DNA from: Hydrogenophaga sp.
GTDB taxonomy: Bacteria > Pseudomonadota > Gammaproteobacteria > Burkholderiales > Burkholderiaceae_C
Length of the DNA: 54,186 nucleotides
Reading direction: 5' to 3'
Assembly (NCBI RefSeq): GCF_026125825.1
Contig: NZ_JAHCKK010000021.1
Span: 1-54,186, forward strand
The notes beneath the pieces are model-generated. The model was not told the origin of the DNA. It did not search any database and was given only the letters and a program-made list of their open reading frames with translations. Positions 16,899-26,105 of this stretch are shown here, piece after piece (position 1 is the stretch's first letter; each line of letters opens with the position of its first letter). The translations under genes were made by a program, and so were the position numbers.

Positions 16899-17774
16899 AT
16901 GAGCGCAGACCCCACCACCGCCGACGTGCAGGCCACCATCGCCCAGCTCTGGGTCTACCCGGTCAAGTCCTGCGCCGGGATTTCGCTGACCGAGGCCGAG
17001 CTGACCGACACCGGCCTGCTGTACGACCGCGCCTGGATGGTGGTGGACTCGGACGGCGAGTTCGTGACCCAGCGCGAGCTGCCCCGCATGGCCCTCATCC
17101 AGACCGCTTTCAAGATGGGGCAGCTGGTGCTGCGCGCTCCTGGCATGCTGGCGCTGCACCTGGCCCTGGACGCGGCCGAAGGCCCGCTCAAGGTGCGCGT
17201 GTGGGACGACGAGGTGCAGGCCTACGACATGGGCGATCTGGCCGCGCAGTGGTTCAGCGACTTCCTCGGCCAGCCCCTGCGCCTGGCGCGCTTCGATCCC
17301 GAGGTGCGGCGCGTGTGCAGCCTGAAGTGGACCGGCGGGCGCGAAGCCGTCACGCAGTTCGCCGACGGCTTCAGCCTGCTGGTGACCAGCACCGCCTCGC
17401 TGGATGAGCTCAACACCCGCCTGGGCGCGGCCGGCCATGCGCCAGTGGGCATACTGCGTTTCCGGCCCAACGTGGTGCTGGCCGGCGTGGAGGCGCACGA
17501 CGAAGACCGGGTGGGTGCCCTGCGCATTGACACCGGGCACGGCGCGTCTGCGCTGATCGAGCCGGTCAAGCCCTGTGGCCGTTGCCCCATTCCCAACATC
17601 GACCCGGCCACCGCCACCTCCAGCCCGGAGGTGAGCGACACCTTGCAGGGTTACCGGCAGGACCCACGCCTCGACGGCGCCATCACCTTTGGCATGAATG
17701 CCATCGTGCTCGAGGGTGACGGGCAGATGCTGCGCGTGGGCCAGCCCGTGAGCGCCGACTGGAAGTTCGACTGA
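16899..17774 (+). CDS. MOSC-domain molybdenum-cofactor protein (YcbX/mARC-like)
   Basis: A 291-residue protein with the N-terminal MOSC beta-barrel domain (IAQLWVYPVKSCAGISL) and the C-terminal MOSC domain. The segment KPCGRCPIPNID near 225-236 contains the conserved Cys that binds molybdenum in this family. These enzymes reduce N-hydroxylated compounds such as 6-hydroxylaminopurine. The length lacks room for the ferredoxin domain of E. coli YcbX, so electrons must come from a separate protein. A -10-like CACAAT lies near 16843. Confidence 0.88.
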   Translation: MSADPTTADVQATIAQLWVYPVKSCAGISLTEAELTDTGLLYDRAWMVVDSDGEFVTQRELPRMALIQTAFKMGQLVLRAPGMLALHLALDAAEGPLKVRVWDDEVQAYDMGDLAAQWFSDFLGQPLRLARFDPEVRRVCSLKWTGGREAVTQFADGFSLLVTSTASLDELNTRLGAAGHAPVGILRFRPNVVLAGVEAHDEDRVGALRIDTGHGASALIEPVKPCGRCPIPNIDPATATSSPEVSDTLQGYRQDPRLDGAITFGMNAIVLEGDGQMLRVGQPVSADWKFD

Positions 17775-17781
17775 ACTCCGC

Positions 17782-18651
17782 TCAGCGCGAAGCCTCGCTG
17801 GTGGCCTGCTCGCTTGCGTAGCGGGCCAGCGTGGCCGCCAGTTCGCCCAGGTCGCGCTGCACCGTGTCGAAGCTGGCGTTGCGCTCCCGGGTGATCTCGT
17901 CCATGTACACCGGGCGGCGGATCTCGATCTGCAGGCTGTGTCGCCGTTGCGCGGGCTGGCCGATGCGCGCGATCAGCTGCACGCCCTTGTAAGGGTCGTT
18001 GCGGGCCACCGAGTAGCCGCGCGAGCGCAGTTCGCGCTCCACCAGGTCAACAAACGCGGGGTCGCAGGTGGTGCCGTCGCGGTCACCCAGCACGAAATCG
18101 GCCAGCGCGCGGGTGCTGCGGATCTGGAGCCGTTCGTAGGCGTTGTTGGGCATGGAGTGCAGGTTCAGATGCCAGATCGCGCCAAAGCGGTCCACGGTCT
18201 CTTCGATGCACTGCGACAAGGCCGCGTGGTACGGGTGGTAGCAGCGGGCGATGCGCGCCTGCACCTCCGCCACCGTGAGGCGGCGGCGGTAGATCGGGGT
18301 GCTGGCGTCGATGTTGCGCCAGACCAGGCCAAACCCCAGCCGGGTCTTCTCGCTCGGGTTCAGCGGCGACGGCCAAGGGCCGTCGAGCAGGTCTGGATCA
18401 AGATCGTCCTCCGAGCGGTTGCAATCCACGTAGGTGCGTGGGAAGTGGGCCGCCAGCAGGCTGCCGCCCACCGCGGGCACCGCCGCCCACAGCGCATCCA
18501 CATGGGTGTCTTCGCCGCGCCGCAGCAGCGACCGGGGCACGGCGTGGTCGTAGTCCGCCGGGTAATCGGTGCCGCTGTGGGGCGAGTCGCACACCAGGGG
18601 AACGGGCTTGGCGCTGGGGCGGTGCAGCGTGAACGGCGGGGCGAGCGGCAT
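17782..18651 (-). CDS. N-formylglutamate amidohydrolase family protein
   Basis: A 289-residue protein of the FGase family, which hydrolyses N-formylglutamate or similar N-acyl amino acids (last step of one histidine degradation route). It has the family's VCDSPHSGTDYP near the N-terminus, the acidic DTHVDAL, PRTYVDCNRSEDDLD, and HLNLHSMP in the metal-binding region. It starts three bases after the stop of the Bug binding-protein gene, so the two form one transcription unit. That pairing hints that the transported substrate and this hydrolase are linked. No hut genes are nearby. Confidence 0.87.
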   Translation of the reverse strand: MPLAPPFTLHRPSAKPVPLVCDSPHSGTDYPADYDHAVPRSLLRRGEDTHVDALWAAVPAVGGSLLAAHFPRTYVDCNRSEDDLDPDLLDGPWPSPLNPSEKTRLGFGLVWRNIDASTPIYRRRLTVAEVQARIARCYHPYHAALSQCIEETVDRFGAIWHLNLHSMPNNAYERLQIRSTRALADFVLGDRDGTTCDPAFVDLVERELRSRGYSVARNDPYKGVQLIARIGQPAQRRHSLQIEIRRPVYMDEITRERNASFDTVQRDLGELAATLARYASEQATSEASR

Positions 18652-18654
18652 CGG

Positions 18655-19632
18655 TCAGTCCACCGAGATCTTGGCCATCTTGGCCACGCGCTCATAGCGT
18701 TCCATGGCTTGCTGGATCTGCTGGGCAAACGCCTGGGGCGTGCCGGGGATCAGTGCAGCGCCCGACGCCTCCATCTGCTTGATGAACTCGGGGTGCTTCA
18801 TGGCCTTGTGGAACGCGGCGTTGAGCCTGACCACCACCTCCGGCGGTGTGCCGGCCGGCGCGACCACGCCGAACCAGCCGCCACCGCCCATCTGGGGGAA
18901 GCCGAGTTCGCCATAGGTGGGCACGTCCGGGAGCGACGGCGAGCGCTTCTCGCTCAGCACCGCCAGCGCGCGCAGCTTGCCGGCCTGGATGTTCGGCAGG
19001 GCCGACGGCAGGTTGTCGGTGATGGCCGTCACCTGGCCGGCCATGGCATCGGTCATGGCCTGCCCGGCACCCTTGTACGGCACGTGCAGCAGGTTCATCT
19101 TGGACAGTGCCATGAAGTGCTCGATGTTGGCGTGGCCCAGGGAGCCGATGCCCGGCGAGGCGAAGCTGTACTTGCCCGGGTTGGCCTGGGCCAGGGCGAT
19201 GAAGGCCTTCATGTCGTTGGCCGGCGTGGCCGGGTGCACGGCAAAGACGCTGGGCGTGGTCGCCACGTTGGTGATGGGTGCGAAATCCTTCACCGGGTTG
19301 TAGCGCAGCTTGTTGCCATAGACCGCGGGGTTGCTGCCATGCGTGCTGACGGTGGCCATGCCCAAGGTGTAGCCATCGGCCGGCGCGCGGGCGACGAACT
19401 CCATGCCCGTCGAGCCACCGGCACCCGCCTTGTTCTCCACCACGATGGACTGGCCGAGCTCGCGACCGCCGTACTCCGCCACCAGCCGCGCGGCCAGGTC
19501 GGTCGAGCCGCCGGGGGCGAAAGGCACGATCAGCTTGATCGGCCGGTTGGGGTAGGGGGCCTGGGCGGCAGCGCCCAGGGCGAGCGCAGCGGTCAAGGTG
19601 AGAGCGGTGCGCAGCAGGGTTCGGGTTTTCAT
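18655..19632 (-). CDS. Tripartite tricarboxylate transporter substrate-binding protein (Bug/TctC family)
   Basis: A 325-residue periplasmic binding protein. The signal peptide is MKTRTLLRTALTLTAALALG and the following AAAQA. The mature start YPNRPIKLIVPFAPGGSTD is the Bug-family hallmark, and the ligand-loop region VVENKAGAGGSTGMEFVARA follows. The ATG at 19632 has AGGAGG upstream. Such proteins bind carboxylates, often amino-acid or aromatic acids, and many are encoded without membrane partners, as here. It is divergent from a LysR gene and followed by the N-formylglutamate amidohydrolase. Confidence 0.93.
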   Translation of the reverse strand: MKTRTLLRTALTLTAALALGAAAQAPYPNRPIKLIVPFAPGGSTDLAARLVAEYGGRELGQSIVVENKAGAGGSTGMEFVARAPADGYTLGMATVSTHGSNPAVYGNKLRYNPVKDFAPITNVATTPSVFAVHPATPANDMKAFIALAQANPGKYSFASPGIGSLGHANIEHFMALSKMNLLHVPYKGAGQAMTDAMAGQVTAITDNLPSALPNIQAGKLRALAVLSEKRSPSLPDVPTYGELGFPQMGGGGWFGVVAPAGTPPEVVVRLNAAFHKAMKHPEFIKQMEASGAALIPGTPQAFAQQIQQAMERYERVAKMAKISVD

Positions 19633-19735
19633 GAGAGGGGTCCTCCTCGGGGATGGGAGCCGAAGGGTAGGAAATCCGACCGAGGCGCGCAAACGACATT
19701 TTCGCCCTGAGCGATGACATGATGTAATCACCCTC

Positions 19736-20635
19736 ATGCGCATCCGAAGCCCTTCCCTGGTGGAACTGCATGCCTTCCTGGGTGTGGTGCGCCATGGCAA
19801 TTTCCATCGCGCGGCCGACGAGCTTTGTGTGACCCAGGCGGCCGTGAGCCGCGCGGTGGCCCGGCTCGAGAAACACCTGGGTGTCCAGTTGCTCGACCGC
19901 GCGGTCGGTGGGGTGCGCCTGACCCCGGCCGGCGCCGAGTTGCGTCGCCAGGTGGAAGGGCCCGTGGCCGCGCTGGAGGCCGCAGCCGGCCAGGTCAGGG
20001 CGTTGCCCGAAGCCTTGCGACTGCGCCTGTCCGTGGTGCCCAGCCTGGGCAACCTCTGGCTGATGCCGCGCCTGGAGGACTTCCGGCAGCGGCACCCCGA
20101 GATCGATATCGAGTTCCGCCAGTACCACCACGACGAGGACTTCACCCGTTCTGACGTGGACCTGTGGGTGGCGCTCAAAGCGCGGGCGGGCAAGCACTGG
20201 CCCCGGCAGGTGGCGGCGCGGTACCTCATTGGCCGCGAGATCGTGGCGGTGTGCGCTCCCGCGCTGGCGCAAGGCATCGACAGCGTGGACGCGCTGCTGA
20301 GCCTTCCCCTGCTGTACCACAGCAACTACCGCGACAACTGGGTCCTGTGGGCCGAATCCGTGAACGGACGGCTGCCTCCTCAATGGCGGGGAACCGGCTT
20401 CGACCTGGTCATGAACCTGATCGAAGCGGCCCGCTCGGGCATGGGCGTGGCGGTGGTCCAGCGCTGCATGGTGCAGTCCGAACTGGCCACCGGTCGCCTG
20501 GTCGCTCCTGTGCCCGGCAGCGCCAACACCGGGCGGGGCTACTACCTGTGCCGCCCGCGCGCGACCGCAGGCTCCCGCGCGGTGGAGGCCTTCGCACACT
20601 GGGTCAGTGAACAGGCCCAGCGCGTGGGTGGCTGA
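19736..20635 (+). CDS. LysR-family transcriptional regulator (GcvA-like)
   Basis: A 299-residue regulator. The N-terminal winged helix (about 8-66) has NFHRAADELCVTQAAVSRAVARLE, and a two-lobe effector domain starts near residue 95. The C-terminal domain is of the GcvA/AmpR type. It is divergent from the Bug protein gene across 103 bases. That gap holds a short dyad TGAT-N3-ATCA at 19720-19730, which could be part of its site. It most likely controls the Bug/amidohydrolase unit. Confidence 0.9.
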   Translation: MRIRSPSLVELHAFLGVVRHGNFHRAADELCVTQAAVSRAVARLEKHLGVQLLDRAVGGVRLTPAGAELRRQVEGPVAALEAAAGQVRALPEALRLRLSVVPSLGNLWLMPRLEDFRQRHPEIDIEFRQYHHDEDFTRSDVDLWVALKARAGKHWPRQVAARYLIGREIVAVCAPALAQGIDSVDALLSLPLLYHSNYRDNWVLWAESVNGRLPPQWRGTGFDLVMNLIEAARSGMGVAVVQRCMVQSELATGRLVAPVPGSANTGRGYYLCRPRATAGSRAVEAFAHWVSEQAQRVGG

Positions 20636-20810
20636 GCGGCAGGCGGAGCCTGGGCGCGTGGCATTCCCCCATCAGTACAATCGACACCCGTTTCCCCTTG
20701 GCAAGACGAGGACAGCGTCCTCACGGAACCCGGTGCCTGTCACCTCGGTTCGTAGCACTGCCAGACAGGCGCTGCACAGTGCCACAGGGGTTGATTCATA
20801 AGGAATTTCC

Positions 20811-21902
20811 ATGAGCCTCCAATGCGGCATCGTGGGCCTGCCCAACGTCGGCAAGTCCACCCTTTTCAACGCGCTGACCAAAGCCGGCATCGCGGCCGAG
20901 AACTACCCCTTCTGCACCATCGAGCCCAACACCGGTGTGGTGGAGGTGCCCGATCCGCGCCTGGCGCAACTGGCCGAGATCGTCAAGCCCGAGCGCATCG
21001 TGCCGGCCATCGTGGAGTTCGTGGACATCGCCGGTCTGGTGGCCGGCGCCAGCACCGGTGAAGGCCTGGGCAACAAGTTCCTCGCGCACATCCGCGAGAC
21101 CGACGCCATCGTCAATGTGGTGCGCTGCTTTGAAGACCCGAACGTGATCCACGTGGCGAACAAGGTCGACCCCATCGCCGACATCGAGGTCATCCAGACC
21201 GAGCTCTGCCTGGCCGACCTCGCCGCCGTGGAAAAGGCCCTGCACCGTGTGAACAAGACCGCGCGATCGGGCGACAAGGAGTCGATCAAGCAGGTCGCCA
21301 TCCTGGAGAAGTGCCAGGCGGCGCTCAACGACACCCAGCCCGTGCGCACCATCGACTTCAGCAAGGAAGAGCAGGCGCAGCTCAAGCAATTCTTCCTCAT
21401 CACCGCCAAGCCGGCGATGTTCGTGGCCAACGTCTCGGAAGATGGCTTCGAGAACAACCCGCTGCTCGAGCGCCTCCAGGAATTTGCCCGCAAGCAGAAC
21501 GCGCCCGTGGTCGCCATCTGCGCCAAGATCGAGGCCGAACTCTCGGAGATGGACGACGCCGACCGGCTCGAATTCCTCAAGGAGCTTGGGCAGGACGAGC
21601 CGGGCCTGAACCGCCTGATCCGCGCGGCCTACCAGCTGCTGGGCCTGCAGACTTACTTCACGGCTGGCGTGAAGGAAGTGCGCGCCTGGACCATCCACGT
21701 GGGCGACACCGGCCCGCAGGCCGCCGGTGTGATCCACACGGACTTCGAGAAGGGCTACATCCGGGCCCAGACCATCGGCTTCGACGACTACATCGCCTAC
21801 AAGGGCGAGCAGGGCGCCAAGGACGCAGGCAAGATGCGCGCCGAAGGCAAGGACTACGTCGTCAAGGATGGCGACGTGATGAACTTCTTGTTCAGCAGCT
21901 GA
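20811..21902 (+). CDS. ychF: YchF, redox-regulated ATPase
   Basis: A 363-residue Obg-related P-loop ATPase. G1 is [12 protein letters not shown]3 is [11 protein letters not shown], and the G4 position is NVSE, which gives ATP rather than GTP specificity. A helical insert and a C-terminal TGS domain ([14 protein letters not shown]) are present. YchF binds ribosomes and negatively affects oxidative-stress resistance. The ATG has a GGAA-type site (AAGGAATTTCC). The 175 bases upstream contain a TACAAT -10-like hexamer at 20676-20681, but no strong -35. Confidence 0.97.
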   Translation: MSLQCGIVGLPNVGKSTLFNALTKAGIAAENYPFCTIEPNTGVVEVPDPRLAQLAEIVKPERIVPAIVEFVDIAGLVAGASTGEGLGNKFLAHIRETDAIVNVVRCFEDPNVIHVANKVDPIADIEVIQTELCLADLAAVEKALHRVNKTARSGDKESIKQVAILEKCQAALNDTQPVRTIDFSKEEQAQLKQFFLITAKPAMFVANVSEDGFENNPLLERLQEFARKQNAPVVAICAKIEAELSEMDDADRLEFLKELGQDEPGLNRLIRAAYQLLGLQTYFTAGVKEVRAWTIHVGDTGPQAAGVIHTDFEKGYIRAQTIGFDDYIAYKGEQGAKDAGKMRAEGKDYVVKDGDVMNFLFSS

Positions 21903-21939
21903 GATTGATCGGCGCGTTGCGCAGGCGCCCGGGTCAATC
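21903..21939. terminator. Candidate bidirectional terminator hairpin
   Basis: Directly after the ychF stop the outer arms GATTGA and TCAATC pair, with an inner GGCGC/GCGCC stem. No U-run follows. It lies between convergent genes and overlaps the stop codon of the small minus-strand gene. Confidence 0.35.
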
Positions 21940-22194
21940 CGGCGGCAGCGCCTTGCCTCGCCAGTGGCGAACGTGGAACGGAAACACCGGGCGGTGGTCT
22001 TTCATCGCCAGGGCGGCGTCGGGCGTGGCGCCGAGATCGCCCCATCCGCTGGCATGGCCCCAATACCGGAAGCCGTGCTGGAGCACGCTGTGGCTTTCGC
22101 CGGGTATGCCCAGCGCCGTGGTTTCGTACACACCGTCCCGGGCGGGGTTGCCGTTGGTCTCGATCGTGAACCAGGAAGAGAACTCAGTGGACAT
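21934..22194 (-). CDS. Small conserved-looking protein of unknown function
   Basis: An 86-residue protein starting MSTEFSSWFTIETNGNPARDG and ending GKALPPD. It is Trp/Gly/His-rich with the pattern NPARDGVYET, which recalls short proteins carrying a P-x-R-x-G-V-Y-E motif. It has no signal peptide or membrane segment. The frame remains open upstream to 22398, but that stretch has no protein-like character, so I chose the ATG at 22194. It is convergent with ychF. The function is unknown. Confidence 0.55.
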   Translation of the reverse strand: MSTEFSSWFTIETNGNPARDGVYETTALGIPGESHSVLQHGFRYWGHASGWGDLGATPDAALAMKDHRPVFPFHVRHWRGKALPPD

Positions 22195-22484
22195 GGCACA
22201 ACCTTTGTCGAACGCAGAGGCCACCACCATAAGACAGAACCTCGCCTGCCGACCGTTCGCTGGGAAACACACGGTGTACCGCGCGGTTTGTATGGTGAAG
22301 GCATGGCCGGAAGAGGTCTTTGATACCGGCTGCTCAACGGTGTGGGCAACTTCCGTGTTGCGCATGCTGACGCGGGGCAGGCAACGCGGCTGGCCCATCG
22401 TGCGCCGCGCCGATGGCGACTGGACCCCCTCGCCGCTTGCACCTTCTGCCGGGACGCACCCGAACAGCGCGTAGAGTCGACGGA

Positions 22485-23258
22485 ATGAACGAACCGACCC
22501 ACCCCGAACCCCAGCGCCTGGCCAAACGGCTCGCGGCCCAACTTCCGTGCTCGCGCCGCGATGCCGAACACTACATCGCTGGCGGTTGGGTGCGGGTGGA
22601 TGGTGCCGTGGTCGAAGAACCCATGGCGCGCGTGCGCGACGGGCAGGTCGTCGCGCTCGACCCCAAGGCGCGGCTGGAACCTTTGGTGCCGGTCACCCTG
22701 GTCTGGCACAAGCCCGCGGGCCAGGCGCTGCCCGACGAATCGCCTTTGCCCGACGAGCTGGCGGCGCGCTGGTTCGTGGCGGGCGCGCGCTTCAAGGGTG
22801 ACCGCTCGGGCGTGCGCCCGCTCAAGGCGCATGGCCACAAGCTGCTGCCGGTCGCGCCGCTGGACGTGCTCGCCAGCGGCCTGATGGTCTTCACGCAGAA
22901 CCCGGGCGTGGCGCGCAAGATCACCGATGCCTCCTCGCCGCTGGAGCACGAGTGGCTGGTGGAGGTGCAGGACGATCCCGAACTCGACGACGGCGCGCGG
23001 CGCGAAGCGGTGCTGCAGTCCCTGGGCAAGGCGCTGTTCTTCGACGGCTGGGCCGTGCCCACGGCGCGCGCGAGCTGGCAGAGCGAGCGGCGCCTGCGCC
23101 TGGCCATCAAGGGCACCCTGCCGGGCCAGGTGGCGCACCTGGCGGAGCGCGCCGGCCTGCGCCTGGCCTCGGTGCGGCGCCAGCGCCTGGGCCGCATCGG
23201 ACTGGACGGCCTGCCGTCAGGCCAGTGGCGCTACCTCGCTGCGCACGAGCGCTTCTGA
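22485..23258 (+). CDS. RsuA/RluB-family RNA pseudouridine synthase with an altered active-site motif
   Basis: A 257-residue protein with an N-terminal S4 RNA-binding domain (LAKRLAAQLPCSRRDAEHYI) and a pseudouridine synthase domain. The usual GRLDxxTSGLLL motif reads APLDVLASGLMVF. The catalytic Asp is kept, but the Gly-Arg before it and the Thr are replaced. The normally conserved loop is otherwise recognisable (VWHKPAGQ). It may modify a specific 23S or 16S uridine, or be a weak or RNA-binding derivative. The stop region overlaps the convergent MFS gene by 28 bases. Confidence 0.82.
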   Translation: MNEPTHPEPQRLAKRLAAQLPCSRRDAEHYIAGGWVRVDGAVVEEPMARVRDGQVVALDPKARLEPLVPVTLVWHKPAGQALPDESPLPDELAARWFVAGARFKGDRSGVRPLKAHGHKLLPVAPLDVLASGLMVFTQNPGVARKITDASSPLEHEWLVEVQDDPELDDGARREAVLQSLGKALFFDGWAVPTARASWQSERRLRLAIKGTLPGQVAHLAERAGLRLASVRRQRLGRIGLDGLPSGQWRYLAAHERF

Positions 23259-24409
23259 AGCCACGCGGCCCACACGCTCACGGCCATTGCCACCAGCAAC
23301 ACCACCAGGCCCACCTGGTGCAGGTCCAGCATGCGGCCCTGGGCGATCATGACGCCGCCCAAGGCAGCCCCCAGCGCCTGCCCGCCATACATGGCCGAGG
23401 TGTTGAGCGCGACAGTGGCCGAAGCCAGCTCGGGGGAGATCTGCACCAGCCGGGCCTGTTGCGACGAATTGCTCGAGAAGCAGCCCAGCGCCCAGGGCAC
23501 CATCACGAAGGCCTGGGCCCAGAAGCCGTGCCGGCCCAGTGGCCAGAGCAGCAGGCTCAGCACGATGGAACCCAGGGTGATGAGCGTGGCGTTGGCCGCG
23601 CCGATGCGGTCGATGAAGCGCGTGACCATGACATTGCCGCCCAGGCCGAAGACGCCGAACCACAGAAACATCAGCGACAGCAGCGCGCCGCCCGCACCCA
23701 GGGTCTGCGCGAAGTAAGGCGCGAAGTAGGAAAACAGCGTGAACTGCCCGAAGGCCGAGAGCAGGGTCACGGCCACGGCGGTCATGAGCGGGGCCGAGCC
23801 GACGGTGCGGCCCCAGGCCTGGCGCGAGAGCGCGGCCGGCTTGATGCCGTCGGGCATCTCGCGCCACACCCACGCGCCGATGAGGAAGGCGGTGATCGCC
23901 ACCAGCCCGAAGGCCCAGCGCCAGCCCATTTCGCCGCTGATCCAGGCCGACAGCGGCATGCCCATGACCGAGGCCACCGACCAGCCCAGAAAGATGAAAG
24001 TGATGGCGCGCCCTCGCATGGCCGGCCCGACCAGCAGGCCCACGCTGGCGGCGGCCTGTGGCGTGAAGATCGCCGGGGCGATGACGGCCAGCACGCGCAG
24101 TGGCAACAGGGCCGCGTAGTTGGGCGCCAGCGCGCAGGCCAGCAGCAGCACGCCGTACCAGATCAGCGAGAGGGTGAGCAGGCGGCGACGGTCCCAGCCC
24201 GCGACCAGGCTGGCAAACAGCGGCGCGCCCAGGCCCATCATGATGGCCGCAGCGGTGATCAACTGACCGGCCTGCGGGATCGACACCCCCAGGGACTGGC
24301 TGATGTCGTTGAGCGTGCCGGGCACCACCATCACGCCGGTGCCGATCACGAAGTTGCCCACCATCAGGGCCCACAAAGAGCGCGGCAGACGCTGGCTGGC
24401 AACGGTCAT
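23231..24409 (-). CDS. MFS transporter (DHA-type efflux family)
   Basis: A 392-residue membrane protein with about 12 hydrophobic helices. The loop between helices 2 and 3 reads FASLVAGWDRRRLL, matching the MFS motif A area, and GWSVASVMGMPLSAWI fits the helix-5 motif C region of exporters. It resembles AraJ/YdhP-like sugar or drug efflux proteins. The substrate cannot be told. The ATG at 24409 overlaps the stop of the YqaA-like gene, so the two are coupled. Confidence 0.87.
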   Translation of the reverse strand: MTVASQRLPRSLWALMVGNFVIGTGVMVVPGTLNDISQSLGVSIPQAGQLITAAAIMMGLGAPLFASLVAGWDRRRLLTLSLIWYGVLLLACALAPNYAALLPLRVLAVIAPAIFTPQAAASVGLLVGPAMRGRAITFIFLGWSVASVMGMPLSAWISGEMGWRWAFGLVAITAFLIGAWVWREMPDGIKPAALSRQAWGRTVGSAPLMTAVAVTLLSAFGQFTLFSYFAPYFAQTLGAGGALLSLMFLWFGVFGLGGNVMVTRFIDRIGAANATLITLGSIVLSLLLWPLGRHGFWAQAFVMVPWALGCFSSNSSQQARLVQISPELASATVALNTSAMYGGQALGAALGGVMIAQGRMLDLHQVGLVVLLVAMAVSVWAAWLQKRSCAAR

Positions 24410-24888
24410 GGGTGCAGGGTTCCAGGGAAGAACCACAACAGCGCGGCCGTCATGGTGAGATAACGGGCGAACTTGCCGATGGCCATGTAGACCAGGCAGG
24501 GCCAGAAGGGAAATTTGAGCCAGCCGGCCACGGCGCACAGCGGGTCGCCCACCACCGGCAGCCAGGACAGGAGGCAGGCCTTGGGCCCGAAGCGCTCGAG
24601 CCAGTGCAGCGCGCGCAGCTCGACGTGGCTGCCGCGCGCGCGGTCCACCACCTTGTGCGTGCCCAGGCCCATGAGCCAGCTCACGGCGCCGCCGGCGGTG
24701 TTGCCGGCGGTGGCCACCAGGATGGCCGGCCAGAACAGATGCGGGTTGATCTTGATCAGGCCGAACACCGCCGGCTCCGAACCCAGGGGCAGCAAGGTGG
24801 CCGATAGGAAGGACACCACAAAGACCGTGCTCAGGCCGAATTCGGGCAGGGCCAGCAGCTCTATCAGGTAGGTGATCCAGTCGGGCAT
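24406..24888 (-). CDS. YqaA family inner-membrane protein (SNARE-associated/DedA superfamily)
   Basis: A 160-residue membrane protein with hydrophobic segments and the family motifs LLPLGSEPAVFGLI and GNTAGGAVSWLMG, plus FGPKACLLSWLPVVGDPLCAVAG, which places it near DedA/VTT proteins. Such proteins are linked to membrane lipid homeostasis. The ATG at 24888 was chosen because the sequence before it is basic and not protein-like and overlaps the divergent dusB promoter region. It is coupled to the MFS gene by a four-base overlap. Confidence 0.88.
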   Translation of the reverse strand: MPDWITYLIELLALPEFGLSTVFVVSFLSATLLPLGSEPAVFGLIKINPHLFWPAILVATAGNTAGGAVSWLMGLGTHKVVDRARGSHVELRALHWLERFGPKACLLSWLPVVGDPLCAVAGWLKFPFWPCLVYMAIGKFARYLTMTAALLWFFPGTLHP

Positions 24889-24989
24889 GGGCGATGAAGT
24901 CCGGGGTGGGAAAAGCCGGCGCTCGGGAAGTCGCAGGGGGGAGGGCAAAAAAGGCGCCCGGCATATCGCCTGCTGAAAAAACAGGCAGA

Positions 24990-24995
24990 TACAAT
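24990..24995 (+). promoter_or_regulatory. -10-like element upstream of dusB-fis
   Basis: TACAAT lies 72 bases before the dusB ATG, preceded by a short dyad (GCCTG...CAGGC) and an A-tract. There is no good -35 at standard spacing. It is the most likely start area for the dusB-fis-purH transcript. Confidence 0.3.
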
Positions 24996-25067
24996 CGCGT
25001 TCCTTCGCCCCCCGCGTTTGCAGGGATCGCGGCAGTTCCACCGCTCGACACCGATTCTCCCACCGCC

Positions 25068-26105
25068 ATGCAAATCGGGGCTTTCACCCTGCCCAATGCC
25101 CTGTTCGTCGCGCCCATGGCGGGGGTGACGGACCGGCCGTTCCGCAAGCTGTGCAAGCGGCTGGGCGCTGGTTATGCGGTCAGCGAGATGGTCACCTCGC
25201 GCCCGGATCTGCAGGACAGCCTGAAGACTTCGCGCCGGGCCAACCACGAGGGTGAGGCCGCACCCATCTCGGTGCAGATCGCCGGCACCGATGCGCAGAT
25301 GATGGCCGATGCCGCGCGCTACAACATCGACCGGGGCGCGCAGATCATCGACATCAACATGGGCTGCCCGGCCAAGAAGGTCTGCAACAAATGGGCCGGC
25401 TCCGCGCTGATGCAGGACGAGGCCCTGGCCATCGGGATCGTGCAGGCGGTGGTGGCCGCCTGCGAGCCGCACGGCGTGCCGGTCACGCTCAAGATGCGCA
25501 CCGGCTGGTGCGCGAGCGTGCGCAACGCGCCCACGCTCGCGCTCGCGGCCGAAGCCGCGGGTGTGCAGATGCTGACCGTGCACGGCCGCACCCGCGAGCA
25601 GGGCTACAAGGGCCAGGCCGAGCACGACACGGTGGCGCACATCAAGAGTCGCGTGCGCATTCCGGTGGTGGCCAACGGCGACATCGACAGCCCAGAGCAG
25701 GCGCGCGAGGTGCTGCGCCGCACCGGAGCCGATGCCATCATGGTTGGCCGCGCTGCCCAGGGCCGGCCCTGGATCTTTCGCGAGATCGCGCATTTCCTCG
25801 CCACCGGCGAACACCTGCCCCCACCCGACCTGGCTGACGTGCGGGTCTGGCTGCTCGATCACCTGCACGACCATTACGACCTGTATGGCGAGGACACCGG
25901 CGTGCGCAGCGCGCGCAAGCACCTGGGCTGGTACGCGCAATCGCTGCCGCTGCCGCCCGGTGCGGCGGCCCTGTTCCGTTCGCGCGTCAACGCGGTCACC
26001 ACGGTGGAAGCGCAACTGCGCTGCGTGAGCGAGAGCCTGGACGAGTGGTCGTCCATCGAAACCACAACAACAACCCCGAGCGACGACTGGAAACTGGCCG
26101 CATGA
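25068..26105 (+). CDS. dusB: DusB, tRNA-dihydrouridine synthase B
   Basis: A 345-residue flavoenzyme that reduces tRNA uridines (U17 in E. coli). It has the N-terminal FMN barrel motif APMAGVTDRPFRKL and the catalytic C100 in INMGCPAKKVCNKWAGSALM. HGRTREQGYKG and the FMN phosphate site ANGDIDSPEQA and MVGRAAQGRPWIF follow. The frame is open 58 codons further upstream, but the family start is the ATG at 25068 (MQIGAFTLPN). It overlaps fis by four bases, the classic dusB-fis operon. Confidence 0.97.
   Translation: MQIGAFTLPNALFVAPMAGVTDRPFRKLCKRLGAGYAVSEMVTSRPDLQDSLKTSRRANHEGEAAPISVQIAGTDAQMMADAARYNIDRGAQIIDINMGCPAKKVCNKWAGSALMQDEALAIGIVQAVVAACEPHGVPVTLKMRTGWCASVRNAPTLALAAEAAGVQMLTVHGRTREQGYKGQAEHDTVAHIKSRVRIPVVANGDIDSPEQAREVLRRTGADAIMVGRAAQGRPWIFREIAHFLATGEHLPPPDLADVRVWLLDHLHDHYDLYGEDTGVRSARKHLGWYAQSLPLPPGAAALFRSRVNAVTTVEAQLRCVSESLDEWSSIETTTTTPSDDWKLAA

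Noticed and set aside
14813-17407. 864-codon open frame on the plus strand across dsbC and the UbiH-like gene
   Set aside because: It is antisense to two well-recognised genes, with biased Gly/His/Arg composition and no motif.
19720-19730. TGAT-N3-ATCA as a firm LysR operator
   Set aside because: The arms are only four bases and it does not have the T-N11-A form with certainty. It is mentioned only in the LysR entry.
22195-22484. Possible short gene in the 290-base gap before the pseudouridine synthase
   Set aside because: A frame of about 60 codons from near 22291 exists, but it has no ribosome site or recognisable sequence. I see only divergent upstream DNA here, slightly less GC-rich than its surroundings.
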